Shown here piece by piece: positions 57,744 to 64,000 of a DNA stretch of 64,000 nucleotides. The first letter of the stretch is position 1, and each line of letters starts with the position of its first letter. Source of the DNA: Chloroflexota bacterium (lineage in GTDB: Bacteria; Chloroflexota; Anaerolineae; Aggregatilineales; Phototrophicaceae); contig JACRPS010000008.1 in NCBI GenBank assembly GCA_016223085.1, positions 186,001-250,000 on the forward strand, given 5' to 3'. Made by a program: the position numbers and the translations under genes. A model generated the notes under the pieces. It was not told where the DNA came from. It saw only the letters and a list, made by a program, of their open reading frames with translations, and ran no database searches.

Positions 57744-58515
57744 TGATGCTGGCGTGGTGGCCCAATCCCTGCGCGAGTCGCTGGTCGCCGCCGGTTACAC
57801 GCTGGTGAACCCGTTTGGCCTCCTCCCCGGCAAGAGTTACCTCCATATGGTGCGGCTGTTTGTCGCTCCGGCATCGGGCGGCTGGGTGCGGGTGATCGGC
57901 TCGGCGGACGCCGCCAGCCTGCCGCCGCTGTCGCGCCTGGGGGTATGCCTGGCGCTGGCGCTGGACGGCGACCGCGCCACCATCACGATCTACGCCAACG
58001 GCCAGCCCGCGGACCTCACCGCGCTGCGACCCTTTCTCCGTCCGGGTCGCGCCGACGAGGTGCAGAAAATTCTATCATTCAGTGACGTAGGGGTACGGCA
58101 TGCCGTGCCCCTACCGTCTGAACTCCCCCTCGACGCCCTGCCTGCCGAACTGCAATCGCTGGCCGGGAGCGTAAATCCGGCGCAGGCGCAGAAGCTGTTC
58201 GCGCGCCTGAGCGCGCAGGCGCTTAAACGCGCTGGCGCGGGCAGCGATGCCGAGGCGGCGCGGGCGCTGCTGTCGAACGAGGGTGCGCCGGACTGGAACA
58301 GCGCCGGCGGGCAGCAGCTTCGCGCCCTGATGTCCTGCCTGACTGTACCGGAGAACTGGCGTGAGCCGGACTTCACGACCCTGCGCGATGCCTACCAGCT
58401 ACACGAGCGCCGCCGGCGCCTGCCCAATGCCCGGTTGTATCCCGGCGATGCCGAAGCGCTGGCGCGTGTGCCGGATGCGCTGGCGTACCTGGTGGTCTAC
58501 GGAGGGCGCGACTGA
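57706..58515 (+). CDS. Unknown protein carrying an in-frame dispersed palindrome
   Basis: I do not recognise this 269-residue protein. It overlaps the gene before it by 38 bases (start ATG 57706 after GAGG) and shares one base with the methyltransferase start after it, so the three are translated together. The N-terminal half has a beta-rich pattern (LHMVRLFVAPASGGWVRVIGS, ITIYANGQ); the C-terminal half is helical. Residues about 128-137 (VGVRHAVPLP) are encoded by an inserted copy of the GGGGTACGGC-type palindrome at 58087-58114, which lies in the linker between the halves and keeps the frame. Confidence 0.75.
   Translation: MNLTWNSLYCHCDDAGVVAQSLRESLVAAGYTLVNPFGLLPGKSYLHMVRLFVAPASGGWVRVIGSADAASLPPLSRLGVCLALALDGDRATITIYANGQPADLTALRPFLRPGRADEVQKILSFSDVGVRHAVPLPSELPLDALPAELQSLAGSVNPAQAQKLFARLSAQALKRAGAGSDAEAARALLSNEGAPDWNSAGGQQLRALMSCLTVPENWREPDFTTLRDAYQLHERRRRLPNARLYPGDAEALARVPDALAYLVVYGGRD
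58087..58114. repeat. Dispersed palindrome inside a coding sequence, GGGGTACGGC type
   Basis: Arms GTAGGGGTACGGCA and TGCCGTGCCCCTAC with one mismatch, read in frame as VGVRHAVPLP. The TIRs that flank the other two copies of this type are absent here. Confidence 0.88.
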
Positions 58516-59075
58516 TGGCCGGACAGGATCGCCTGCGCTGGGACCAGATTTACCGTGATCGTCTGAACGACCCGTACCCCCCGCCGGATCCGCTGCTGTT
58601 TGAATTTACGCCGCCCGTCACCGATGATGCCGAACACCGGGCGCTGGATTTGGCGGGCGGCGTGGGCCAGAACGGCCTGTGGTTGAGCGCGCAGGGGTAT
58701 CTGGTGGACATCATGGACATCAGCCGGGTGGCGCTGCTGCGGGCACAGACCGAAGCGACACGCCGCCGGCTGCGCAGTATCAACCTGTATCCGGTTGATC
58801 TGGACGACATCCAGCTAGACACCAACGCGTACGAAATCGTCTGCGTCTTTCGTTTCCTCAAGCGCAATCTGTTCCCGCAACTGCGGGCTGCCGTCCAGCC
58901 GGGCGGGCGCATCATTTACGAAACGTTCAACCAGCGTTACCGCAAAATCGTCCCCCAGTTTAACCCGGCCTTCCTGCTGGAAGTGGGCGAACTGGGCGGC
59001 TATTTCGCCGACTGGAAAATCCTGCATAACGCGGAAACCAGCCACATCTCCCGGTTGGTGGCGGTGAAACCGTAG
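58515..59075 (+). CDS. SAM-dependent methyltransferase, TehB-like
   Basis: Class I methyltransferase of 186 residues. The SAM motif is ALDLAGGVGQNGLWLSAQGY (motif I with DLAGGxGxNG), motif II follows as VDIMDIS, and EIVCVFRFLKRNLFPQLRAAVQPGGRIIYETF is the typical TehB/SmtA C-terminal strand region. Substrate unknown; TehB relatives act on tellurite or thiols, others on small molecules. The start codon shares a base with the preceding stop (TGATG), completing a three-gene unit. Confidence 0.88.
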   Translation: MAGQDRLRWDQIYRDRLNDPYPPPDPLLFEFTPPVTDDAEHRALDLAGGVGQNGLWLSAQGYLVDIMDISRVALLRAQTEATRRRLRSINLYPVDLDDIQLDTNAYEIVCVFRFLKRNLFPQLRAAVQPGGRIIYETFNQRYRKIVPQFNPAFLLEVGELGGYFADWKILHNAETSHISRLVAVKP

Positions 59076-59226
59076 CTATGCCAGGCGGACAGGCTGTTAC
59101 CGCCTTCTCTTAATCATACGTAAACAATTAAGAATTTCTCTTTATCAGTGGCGTTTATGCATTATTCGGCCAGACCGTCTTACAATACAATCTATAGACC
59201 GGCCTGTAGATTGAGGATTCCGCCGG

Positions 59227-60975
59227 ATGGTATGGCAGGACACGCCGTACACGCTTCCACTTATCGCTGCCGCTTTGTTATCGGCTTCGTTCGCCGTCCT
59301 GCTGGTCTGGCGCTTCAAGACGCGCGGCGCGGTCATCAGCGCGGTGCTGATCATGGCCGGTTCATGGTGGCTGCTGTGTGTCGCCCTGAATCTGGCCGGT
59401 GGCGATCTGCCAACCAAAACGTTCTGGGGCAAACTCAAATATATCGGTATTGAGATCATGCCCATCGGGTTTGTGGTGCTCGCGCTGGAAAGCCTGGGTT
59501 ATGGGCACTGGCTACGGCAGCGGCGCGTCTGGCTGATCGGCACGATTCCGGCGGTGCTACTGGTGCTGATCCTGACCAACGATTATCACCATCTCGTCTG
59601 GCCGAGCTACGCTAACGCCGTCCGAAACGCGATCCTCGTTTCGGAAAACCCCAAAGGTATCCTCTACTGGGTCAATTATGTCTACATCTACATCTGCATC
59701 ATCGCCACGATGCTGCTGCTGCTGCGGGCGGCCTTCAACTCCCGGCATCTCTACCGGCGGCAGGCGGTTGTCCTGCTGATCGGCCCGTTGGCGATCTGGC
59801 TGGTTACGTTTCTGGAAGCGTTCGGGATGCTGCTGGGGCTGCCGTTAAGCCCGATGCCGCTGGCCTGGATTTTTGCCATCGTCACCATCACCATCAGCAA
59901 CTTCCGCTTGAAAACCGGCGATGTCATCCCGATTGCGCGGCAGGCCATCCTGGACAGCATTCCCGAAGGGGTGATCGTGCTGGATACCGCACGACGGGTG
60001 CTGGACATCAATCCGGCAGCCTGCCGGGCATTCGGCAATGGTACAGAGCAGACGGTAATCGGTCAGCCGGTGGAAACGTTCTGGCCGGTGGGCGCGGCGC
60101 TGGTTCAGGCGGAGTCGAATGCGACCATTCCCAAAGAGCTAACGGCGGTACAGGATGGGGAACAGCACATCTATGACATTTCCGTATCGCCCACACTGGA
60201 TGCAGACCAACAACTTCGCGGCCACATCATCGTGCTGCGCGACGTGACCCGTCTCCGTCAGGCCGCGCAGCAGTCCTTCGATCTGGCGCTGGAACGCGAA
60301 CGAATGAAGCTGCTGTCCGGCTTCATTCAGGATGCGTCGCACGAGTTCCGCACGCCGCTGGCCGCCATTCGCCTGAGCACGTATCTGGCGGGGAAAACCA
60401 CCGACCCTGACCGGCGCGATTATCACCTGCGCAACATTGACAACCAGGTGCACAACATCACGCAACTGGTTGAATCGCTGGTGCTGATGGCGCGGCTGGA
60501 TAGTTTTGCGCCGCTGACGTTAGGCACGGTTGACGTGAATAATCTGGTTACGACGGTCTGCAAGTCCCGGCACAAGCTGCTGGAGGACAAATGCCTGCGG
60601 CTGCTGCTGGAACTGGACCCCAGCATACCGCCGCTGCGCGCCTGTTTCGATCTGTTGGCGGCAGCGGTCGGCCACCTGGTTGAAAACGCGGCCAAGTTCA
60701 ATAAACCTGACGGCAGCATTCGGATTGCGACCTGTCTGGGCGACCGCGAGGTGGTGATTCAGATCGAGGACACCGGCATCGGCATCAACCGGGAACATCT
60801 GGAGGCGATCTTCAACCGTTTCTATCGGGTTGAACAGGAGGCGCACACCATCCCCGGCTTTGGACTGGGCTTAACCATCGCGCAGGCCATCGCCGAACGG
60901 CACGGTGGCCGGATTGAAGTGGAGAGCACGCCGGATGTGGGCAGCCGGTTCAGCCTTCGTCTGCCGCTGAGGTAG
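59227..60975 (+). CDS. Seven-helix histidine kinase with PAS domain
   Basis: Membrane-bound sensor kinase of 582 residues. The first 235 residues contain seven hydrophobic helices of the histidine-kinase N-terminal 7TM type. A PAS domain follows (about 240-350, DTARRVLDINPAACRAFGN), then HisKA with His372 in ASHEFRTPLAAIR, and HATPase_c with HLVENAAKFNKPDG, DTGIGI and GFGLGLTIAQAIAERHGG. All catalytic boxes are intact. The stop lies within the last 26 bases of the convergent permease gene. The receiver-only gene at 62057 is the nearest possible partner. Confidence 0.92.
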   Translation: MVWQDTPYTLPLIAAALLSASFAVLLVWRFKTRGAVISAVLIMAGSWWLLCVALNLAGGDLPTKTFWGKLKYIGIEIMPIGFVVLALESLGYGHWLRQRRVWLIGTIPAVLLVLILTNDYHHLVWPSYANAVRNAILVSENPKGILYWVNYVYIYICIIATMLLLLRAAFNSRHLYRRQAVVLLIGPLAIWLVTFLEAFGMLLGLPLSPMPLAWIFAIVTITISNFRLKTGDVIPIARQAILDSIPEGVIVLDTARRVLDINPAACRAFGNGTEQTVIGQPVETFWPVGAALVQAESNATIPKELTAVQDGEQHIYDISVSPTLDADQQLRGHIIVLRDVTRLRQAAQQSFDLALERERMKLLSGFIQDASHEFRTPLAAIRLSTYLAGKTTDPDRRDYHLRNIDNQVHNITQLVESLVLMARLDSFAPLTLGTVDVNNLVTTVCKSRHKLLEDKCLRLLLELDPSIPPLRACFDLLAAAVGHLVENAAKFNKPDGSIRIATCLGDREVVIQIEDTGIGINREHLEAIFNRFYRVEQEAHTIPGFGLGLTIAQAIAERHGGRIEVESTPDVGSRFSLRLPLR

Positions 60976-61840
60976 CGCCATTCCGCCGCCGCAGCGACCA
61001 CAGATACCCCCTCCCCGGCGCGAACAAAAACGCCAGCAGAAACAGCGCCGTCATCGTCAGCACAATCGCCGCGCTGGCCGCGACCTGCCAGTGCCAGGAC
61101 AGGTACAGGCCGACGATACCGCTGACCGCGCCGAGCGCCGCCGCCAGCAGCATCAGATGGTGCAGGCGCTTGACAAAAAACCGCGCCGTTGCCGCCGGCG
61201 TCACCAGCATGGCCGCCACCAGCGCCACGCCGGCGACCTGCACGCCGATCACAATCGTCACCGCCAGCAGCACCAGCAGCACCAGCCGCAGCCGTTCGGC
61301 AGGCAGGCGCAGCGTTTGCGCCAGCGTGCTGTCGAACGACACCACCAGCAGTTCCTTGTACAGCAGCGCAATCACCGCCACTACCAGCACGCCGATCACC
61401 AAGATCAGCGCCAGATCGGTGTCGCTCACTGCGAGAATATTGCCAATCAGCACGTGTGTCAGGTCCACCGCGTAATTCTGCGCCTTCGAGATCAGGCCGA
61501 TGCCCAGCGCCAGCATCCCGGCGAAGACGATGCCGATGGCCGTATCCTCTGCCAGTTGGCCGCCGCGTGTGAGAAAGCCAATCCCCAGCGCCGACAGCAC
61601 GCCCGCCGCCAGTCCGCCCACCAGCAGCGACGCCCCGCCGCTGCCCACCGTGAGAAACGCAACCGCCACCCCCGGCAGGATACTGTGCGCCAGCGCATCC
61701 CCCAGGAACGCCAGCCCGCGCGTGACCACGTAGGCGCCCATCACGCCGCTGACGATGCCGATCAAAAGTGCCGCCAGCAGCGCGCGCTGCATAAACGACC
61801 AGTTCAGCGGGTCAAGCAGAAGCTGCTGCAGAATGTCCAT
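60950..61840 (-). CDS. znuB: Metal ABC transporter permease (Zn/Mn type)
   Basis: A 296-residue permease of the ABC-3 family, which handles zinc, manganese or iron. It has about eight helices; the family signature LAFLGDALAHSILPGVAVAFL is near residue 45 and the coupling region with HLMLLAAALGAVSGIVGLYLSWHW lies in the C-terminal third. It has neither ATPase nor binding protein beside it, while the znuA/znuC pair at 525-2408 lacks a permease, so they may belong together; that is inference. Its 3' end overlaps the histidine kinase gene by 26 bases on the opposite strand. Confidence 0.9.
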   Translation of the reverse strand: MDILQQLLLDPLNWSFMQRALLAALLIGIVSGVMGAYVVTRGLAFLGDALAHSILPGVAVAFLTVGSGGASLLVGGLAAGVLSALGIGFLTRGGQLAEDTAIGIVFAGMLALGIGLISKAQNYAVDLTHVLIGNILAVSDTDLALILVIGVLVVAVIALLYKELLVVSFDSTLAQTLRLPAERLRLVLLVLLAVTIVIGVQVAGVALVAAMLVTPAATARFFVKRLHHLMLLAAALGAVSGIVGLYLSWHWQVAASAAIVLTMTALFLLAFLFAPGRGYLWSLRRRNGATSAADEG

Positions 61841-61979
61841 CGTTTGCCACCTAATTGAAACAGCGTATCAATTGTAATGGAAGTCACCAGACGGGACAAG
61901 AGAGAAGCAGCAGCGTACCTGTCGTCCTATCACCCAATCGGTTTTTATCCATACTGTAACCTTGACGCGATTGGGGGCT

Positions 61980-62008
61980 TGACAGCAATCAAAAGTTGGC
62001 GGATACTT
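61980..62008 (+). promoter_or_regulatory. Promoter of the receiver gene at 62057
   Basis: TTGACA (61980-61985), 17 bases, then GATACT (62003-62008). The leader would be about 43 bases. Confidence 0.5.
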
Positions 62009-62056
62009 AATTTATCCTGCAACCACAATTAAGAAATCAAGTGTTTGGAGCACGGC

Positions 62057-62455
62057 ATGTCCGCCAAGATTCTCTACGTCGAAGACAACCCGCAGAATAT
62101 GCGCCTGGTCAGGAAGATACTTATGAGCGCCGGCTACCAGGTGCTTGAAGCAGCGGACGGCCTGACCGGCGTGGCGGTTGCTGCCCGCGAACAGCCGGAT
62201 TTGATCCTGATGGATGTGAACCTGCCGGACATCAACGGGCTGGAAGCGACCGCCCGGTTAAAAGCGTCGCCGCAGCTGGCGTGGATTCCGATCATTGCCC
62301 TGACCGCCAACGCCATGCACGGCGACCGGGAATACTGCCTCGCCGCCGGCTGCGATGGGTATCTCGCCAAGCCGGTCATGAAAAACGAACTGCTCAGCAC
62401 GGTAGCCCTGTTTTTAAGCCAGGCGTCCCCCTACGCCGAGGCGGGCTACCGTTAA
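62057..62455 (+). CDS. Stand-alone CheY/DivK-like response regulator receiver
   Basis: A 132-residue receiver with no output domain. The acidic pair is in YVEDNPQN, the phospho-acceptor is Asp53 in LILMDVNLPDINGLEA, followed by Thr in ALTANAMHGD and Lys in GYLAKPV. It resembles DivK and cyanobacterial receivers that pass phosphate to another kinase or regulator. ATG 62057 follows GGAG; an upstream TTG at 62045 is less likely. Unlike the receiver at 5299 it can be phosphorylated. A hairpin follows the stop. Confidence 0.9.
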   Translation: MSAKILYVEDNPQNMRLVRKILMSAGYQVLEAADGLTGVAVAAREQPDLILMDVNLPDINGLEATARLKASPQLAWIPIIALTANAMHGDREYCLAAGCDGYLAKPVMKNELLSTVALFLSQASPYAEAGYR

Positions 62456-62463
62456 GGACTGCC

Positions 62464-62490
62464 GTGGCAGAAGGGTGAGACTTCTGCCAC
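62464..62490 (+). terminator. Hairpin after the receiver gene
   Basis: Perfect arms GTGGCAGAAG and CTTCTGCCAC around a 7-base loop, nine bases past the stop. There is no U-run, so it may stabilise the transcript or work with Rho. Confidence 0.5.
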
Positions 62491-62529
62491 AATCGTCCTT
62501 GCTTCCCCATCCGAACCAGCTTTCCCAAA

Positions 62530-62556
62530 CAGGGACATGGCGTACCATGTCCCTAC
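62530..62556. repeat. Dispersed palindrome, GGGACATGGC type
   Basis: Arms AGGGACATGG and CCATGTCCCT around CGTA, ending in CTAC as other members. It lies 31 bases past the end of the peptidase gene on the minus strand. Confidence 0.8.
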
Positions 62557-62586
62557 ACCGCGTTTACGCTATTTAGAGCAATTCGA

Positions 62587-63696
62587 TCAGCCGGCGCGCG
62601 TAAGCTGGCGCGGGTAGTTGGTCAGCACCTCCACGCCGTCCGCCGTGACAGCGACGTTGTCTTCAATCCGCACGCCGCCCAGGCCGGGGATGTAGATGCC
62701 TGGTTCAATCGTGAATACCATGCCCGGCTCCAGCACGTCCGTCACGCCCGCGGCAATCTGCGGAATCGGCTCGTGTACGTCCAGCCCCAGCCCGTGCCCG
62801 GTGCGGTGGATGAAATAGTCGCCGTAGCCCGCCGCTTCAATCACGTCCCGCGCGGCCCGGTCCACCGCGCCCATTGGCACGCCCGGTTTCACGGCTGCTT
62901 TGGCGGCTTCGTTGGCCGCCAGCACCACATCGTACAGCCGGCGCATCTCGGCGGTAGGCGTGCCCAGGCAGAACGTCCGGGTGATGTCCGCCGGGTAGCC
63001 ATCCACCGTGCCGCCGAAGTCAATCAGCAGCAGGTCATCGCGCTCCAGCACGCGGTCGGTGGTGGAGCCGTGCGGCAGGGCGCTGTTTGGCCCGGTCTGC
63101 ACCAGCGACTCAAACGACAGACTGGTGCATCCCTGCGCGGTCAGTTCTTCAGACAGCCGCGCCGCGATCTGGCGCTCCGTCATGCCCGGCTGCACCCACG
63201 CCAGCAGCCTGTCCAGCGCCGCTTCGCTCAAGCGGTTGGCGCGGCGCATCCGTTCGATCTCGTCCGGCGTCTTGATGGCGCGAATTTTGATGAGGTCACG
63301 TTCGACCGGCTTCACACGCAGCGTCGCATCTACCGCCGCCAGCGCCAGCCATTCGGTGACGCGCATGGTCATGCCATCCACGCCCAGCGTTTTCCCGCGC
63401 AGCCCCAGTGCTTCAATTGCCTGCCGGAACGCCCCCTGATACCCGTCCGCGTCCGTCCAGGCGAAGGCGCGCGCTTCCAGATCAGGCCGGGCATTTAACT
63501 GCGGCACTTCAAGCTGTGGCACGATGAACGACAGCGCCCCGTCCGGGGTGATAAACGCGATAATCGGTCGTTCCGAGAGATGGAAGTTTAGCCCCGTGAA
63601 GTTGCGCATATTCGCGCCGGGCACGATCAGCACCGCGTCCACGCCGGCCATCCGGCGTAATCTTTCCTGACGTTCAGCATAATGGATCGGAGTCAT
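62587..63696 (-). CDS. M24-family aminopeptidase, Xaa-Pro dipeptidase-like
   Basis: Binuclear metal peptidase of the pita-bread fold, 369 residues, cytoplasmic. The five metal ligands are all visible: Asp in LLIDFGGTVDG, Asp in PADITRTFCLG, His in HRTGHGLGLDVHE, Glu in FTIEPGIYIPG and Glu in VRIEDNVAV. The N-terminal creatinase-type domain (1-130) is that of PepQ/YqhT-like enzymes, which cleave X-Pro bonds in dipeptides or small peptides. The PIN toxin gene ends four bases before its start on the same strand, so it may be cotranscribed with it. Confidence 0.93.
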   Translation of the reverse strand: MTPIHYAERQERLRRMAGVDAVLIVPGANMRNFTGLNFHLSERPIIAFITPDGALSFIVPQLEVPQLNARPDLEARAFAWTDADGYQGAFRQAIEALGLRGKTLGVDGMTMRVTEWLALAAVDATLRVKPVERDLIKIRAIKTPDEIERMRRANRLSEAALDRLLAWVQPGMTERQIAARLSEELTAQGCTSLSFESLVQTGPNSALPHGSTTDRVLERDDLLLIDFGGTVDGYPADITRTFCLGTPTAEMRRLYDVVLAANEAAKAAVKPGVPMGAVDRAARDVIEAAGYGDYFIHRTGHGLGLDVHEPIPQIAAGVTDVLEPGMVFTIEPGIYIPGLGGVRIEDNVAVTADGVEVLTNYPRQLTRAG

Positions 63697-63700
63697 GGGT

Positions 63701-64000
63701 TTACCAGCTTTCGGTTGAGAGATCGGCTATCCGTTGAAAATGGCCGTCGCGTGTGACCAGCGTTAAATGGTACTGCCGGGCAACCGCCGCAATCCACACA
63801 TCGTTCCCGGGAATGGGACTGCCTTTGCTTTTTAGCTCCTGTTTGATCTGGCCGTACCATTTCCCGGTTTCGGCATCACACGGAAGAACCTTATTTTGAG
63901 CGAGGAAACCTTGCAATCGCTGGACATTATCCTTTATATGCCCCGACTTGTAGGCGTCAAAATAAAGTTCCCCGACTACAGGGGCAGGAATAATTAATGT
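63701..64000 (-). CDS. PIN-domain (VapC-type) toxin, N-terminus beyond the window
   Basis: The frame is open to the window edge and gives the last 99 residues of a PIN-domain ribonuclease. LIIPAPVVGELYFDAYKSG contains the conserved Glu of the active site, GNDVWIAAVARQYHLTLVTRD carries the third and fourth acidic positions (Asp in NDVWIAA and TRD), and the tail is typical of VapC. The first acidic residue and the start lie outside the window, as would the antitoxin, which normally precedes VapC. Its last codon is four bases from the start of the peptidase gene. Confidence 0.85.
   Translation of the reverse strand, partial: TLIIPAPVVGELYFDAYKSGHIKDNVQRLQGFLAQNKVLPCDAETGKWYGQIKQELKSKGSPIPGNDVWIAAVARQYHLTLVTRDGHFQRIADLSTESW

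Overview
The window is GC-rich chromosomal DNA, visibly well above 50% GC apart from one AT-richer patch near 35.5-36.3 kb. It probably comes from a Chloroflexota bacterium, most likely of the class Anaerolineae. The support is indirect: a fused cytochrome b with b6-type haem spacing, a whole System I cytochrome c maturation (Ccm) cluster, many secreted Pro/Thr-rich and pre-peptidase-domain proteins, PAS-rich kinases, and many short dispersed palindromes between genes. No rRNA, CRISPR array, transposase or phage gene was seen. There is one tRNA, tRNA-Ser(CGA).

Layout. 0-2.4 kb: a Fur/Zur-type repressor cut by the window edge, divergent from a zinc-type binding protein and its ATPase; the only matching permease lies 58 kb away at 60.9 kb. 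2.7-5.7 kb: a soluble PAS/GAF histidine kinase and a receiver whose phospho-acceptor Asp is Glu. 5.7-14.8 kb: housekeeping genes (SDR, DoxX, DUF1684, phosphoglycerate mutase, tRNA-Ser, TadA, an acidic protein ending in a clamp-binding-like motif, a beta-CASP nuclease, RNase D, CorA). 15-23.5 kb: a respiratory region with Rieske protein, cytochrome b, a di-haem and a mono-haem cytochrome c, a small membrane protein, an octahaem cytochrome of the hydroxylamine oxidoreductase (HAO) family and an 8-helix membrane partner. 23.7-31.9 kb: the Ccm cluster in order E-F-H-(DinB)-G-I-(di-haem lipoprotein)-A-B-C-D, including a CcmD too small to stand out as a reading frame. 32-39.8 kb: acetyltransferase, lipoprotein, M20 peptidase, an AT-rich Mrr-like gene, OsmC, a broken toxin-antitoxin remnant, a HExxH membrane protein and a PPC-repeat secreted protein. 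39.9-43.6 kb: an ABC-2 exporter. 43.8-47.6 kb: two large secreted proteins sharing a C-terminal domain. 47.9-50.5 kb: two quinone-reductase-like MDR proteins and an autoregulated DUF2178/XRE pair. 50.8-64 kb: hydantoinase, TPR/SH3 protein, glycosyltransferase, a sensor without output domain, a GNAT/unknown/methyltransferase trio, a 7TM histidine kinase, the metal permease, a receiver, an M24 peptidase and a PIN toxin fragment.

How it fits together. The 15-32 kb block reads as one functional unit: quinol-oxidising complex subunits, an octahaem enzyme with a putative quinone-linked membrane partner, further c-type cytochromes, and the machinery that attaches haem to all of them. CcmE carries a Cys-based haem site (CxxxF) instead of HxxxY.

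Repeats. About twenty 25-29 bp near-perfect palindromes are scattered over the window. They fall into families recognised by the half-site (GGGGAGGGTC, GGGGCGAACC, GGGGCACGGC, GGGACACGAT, GGGACATGGC, GGGGCGGGT). Some lie inside genes, some supply stop codons, and two sit inside 72-bp elements with terminal inverted repeats. Separate 7-bp repeat arrays and composite hairpin clusters are also present, one of the arrays inside the ccmA reading frame.
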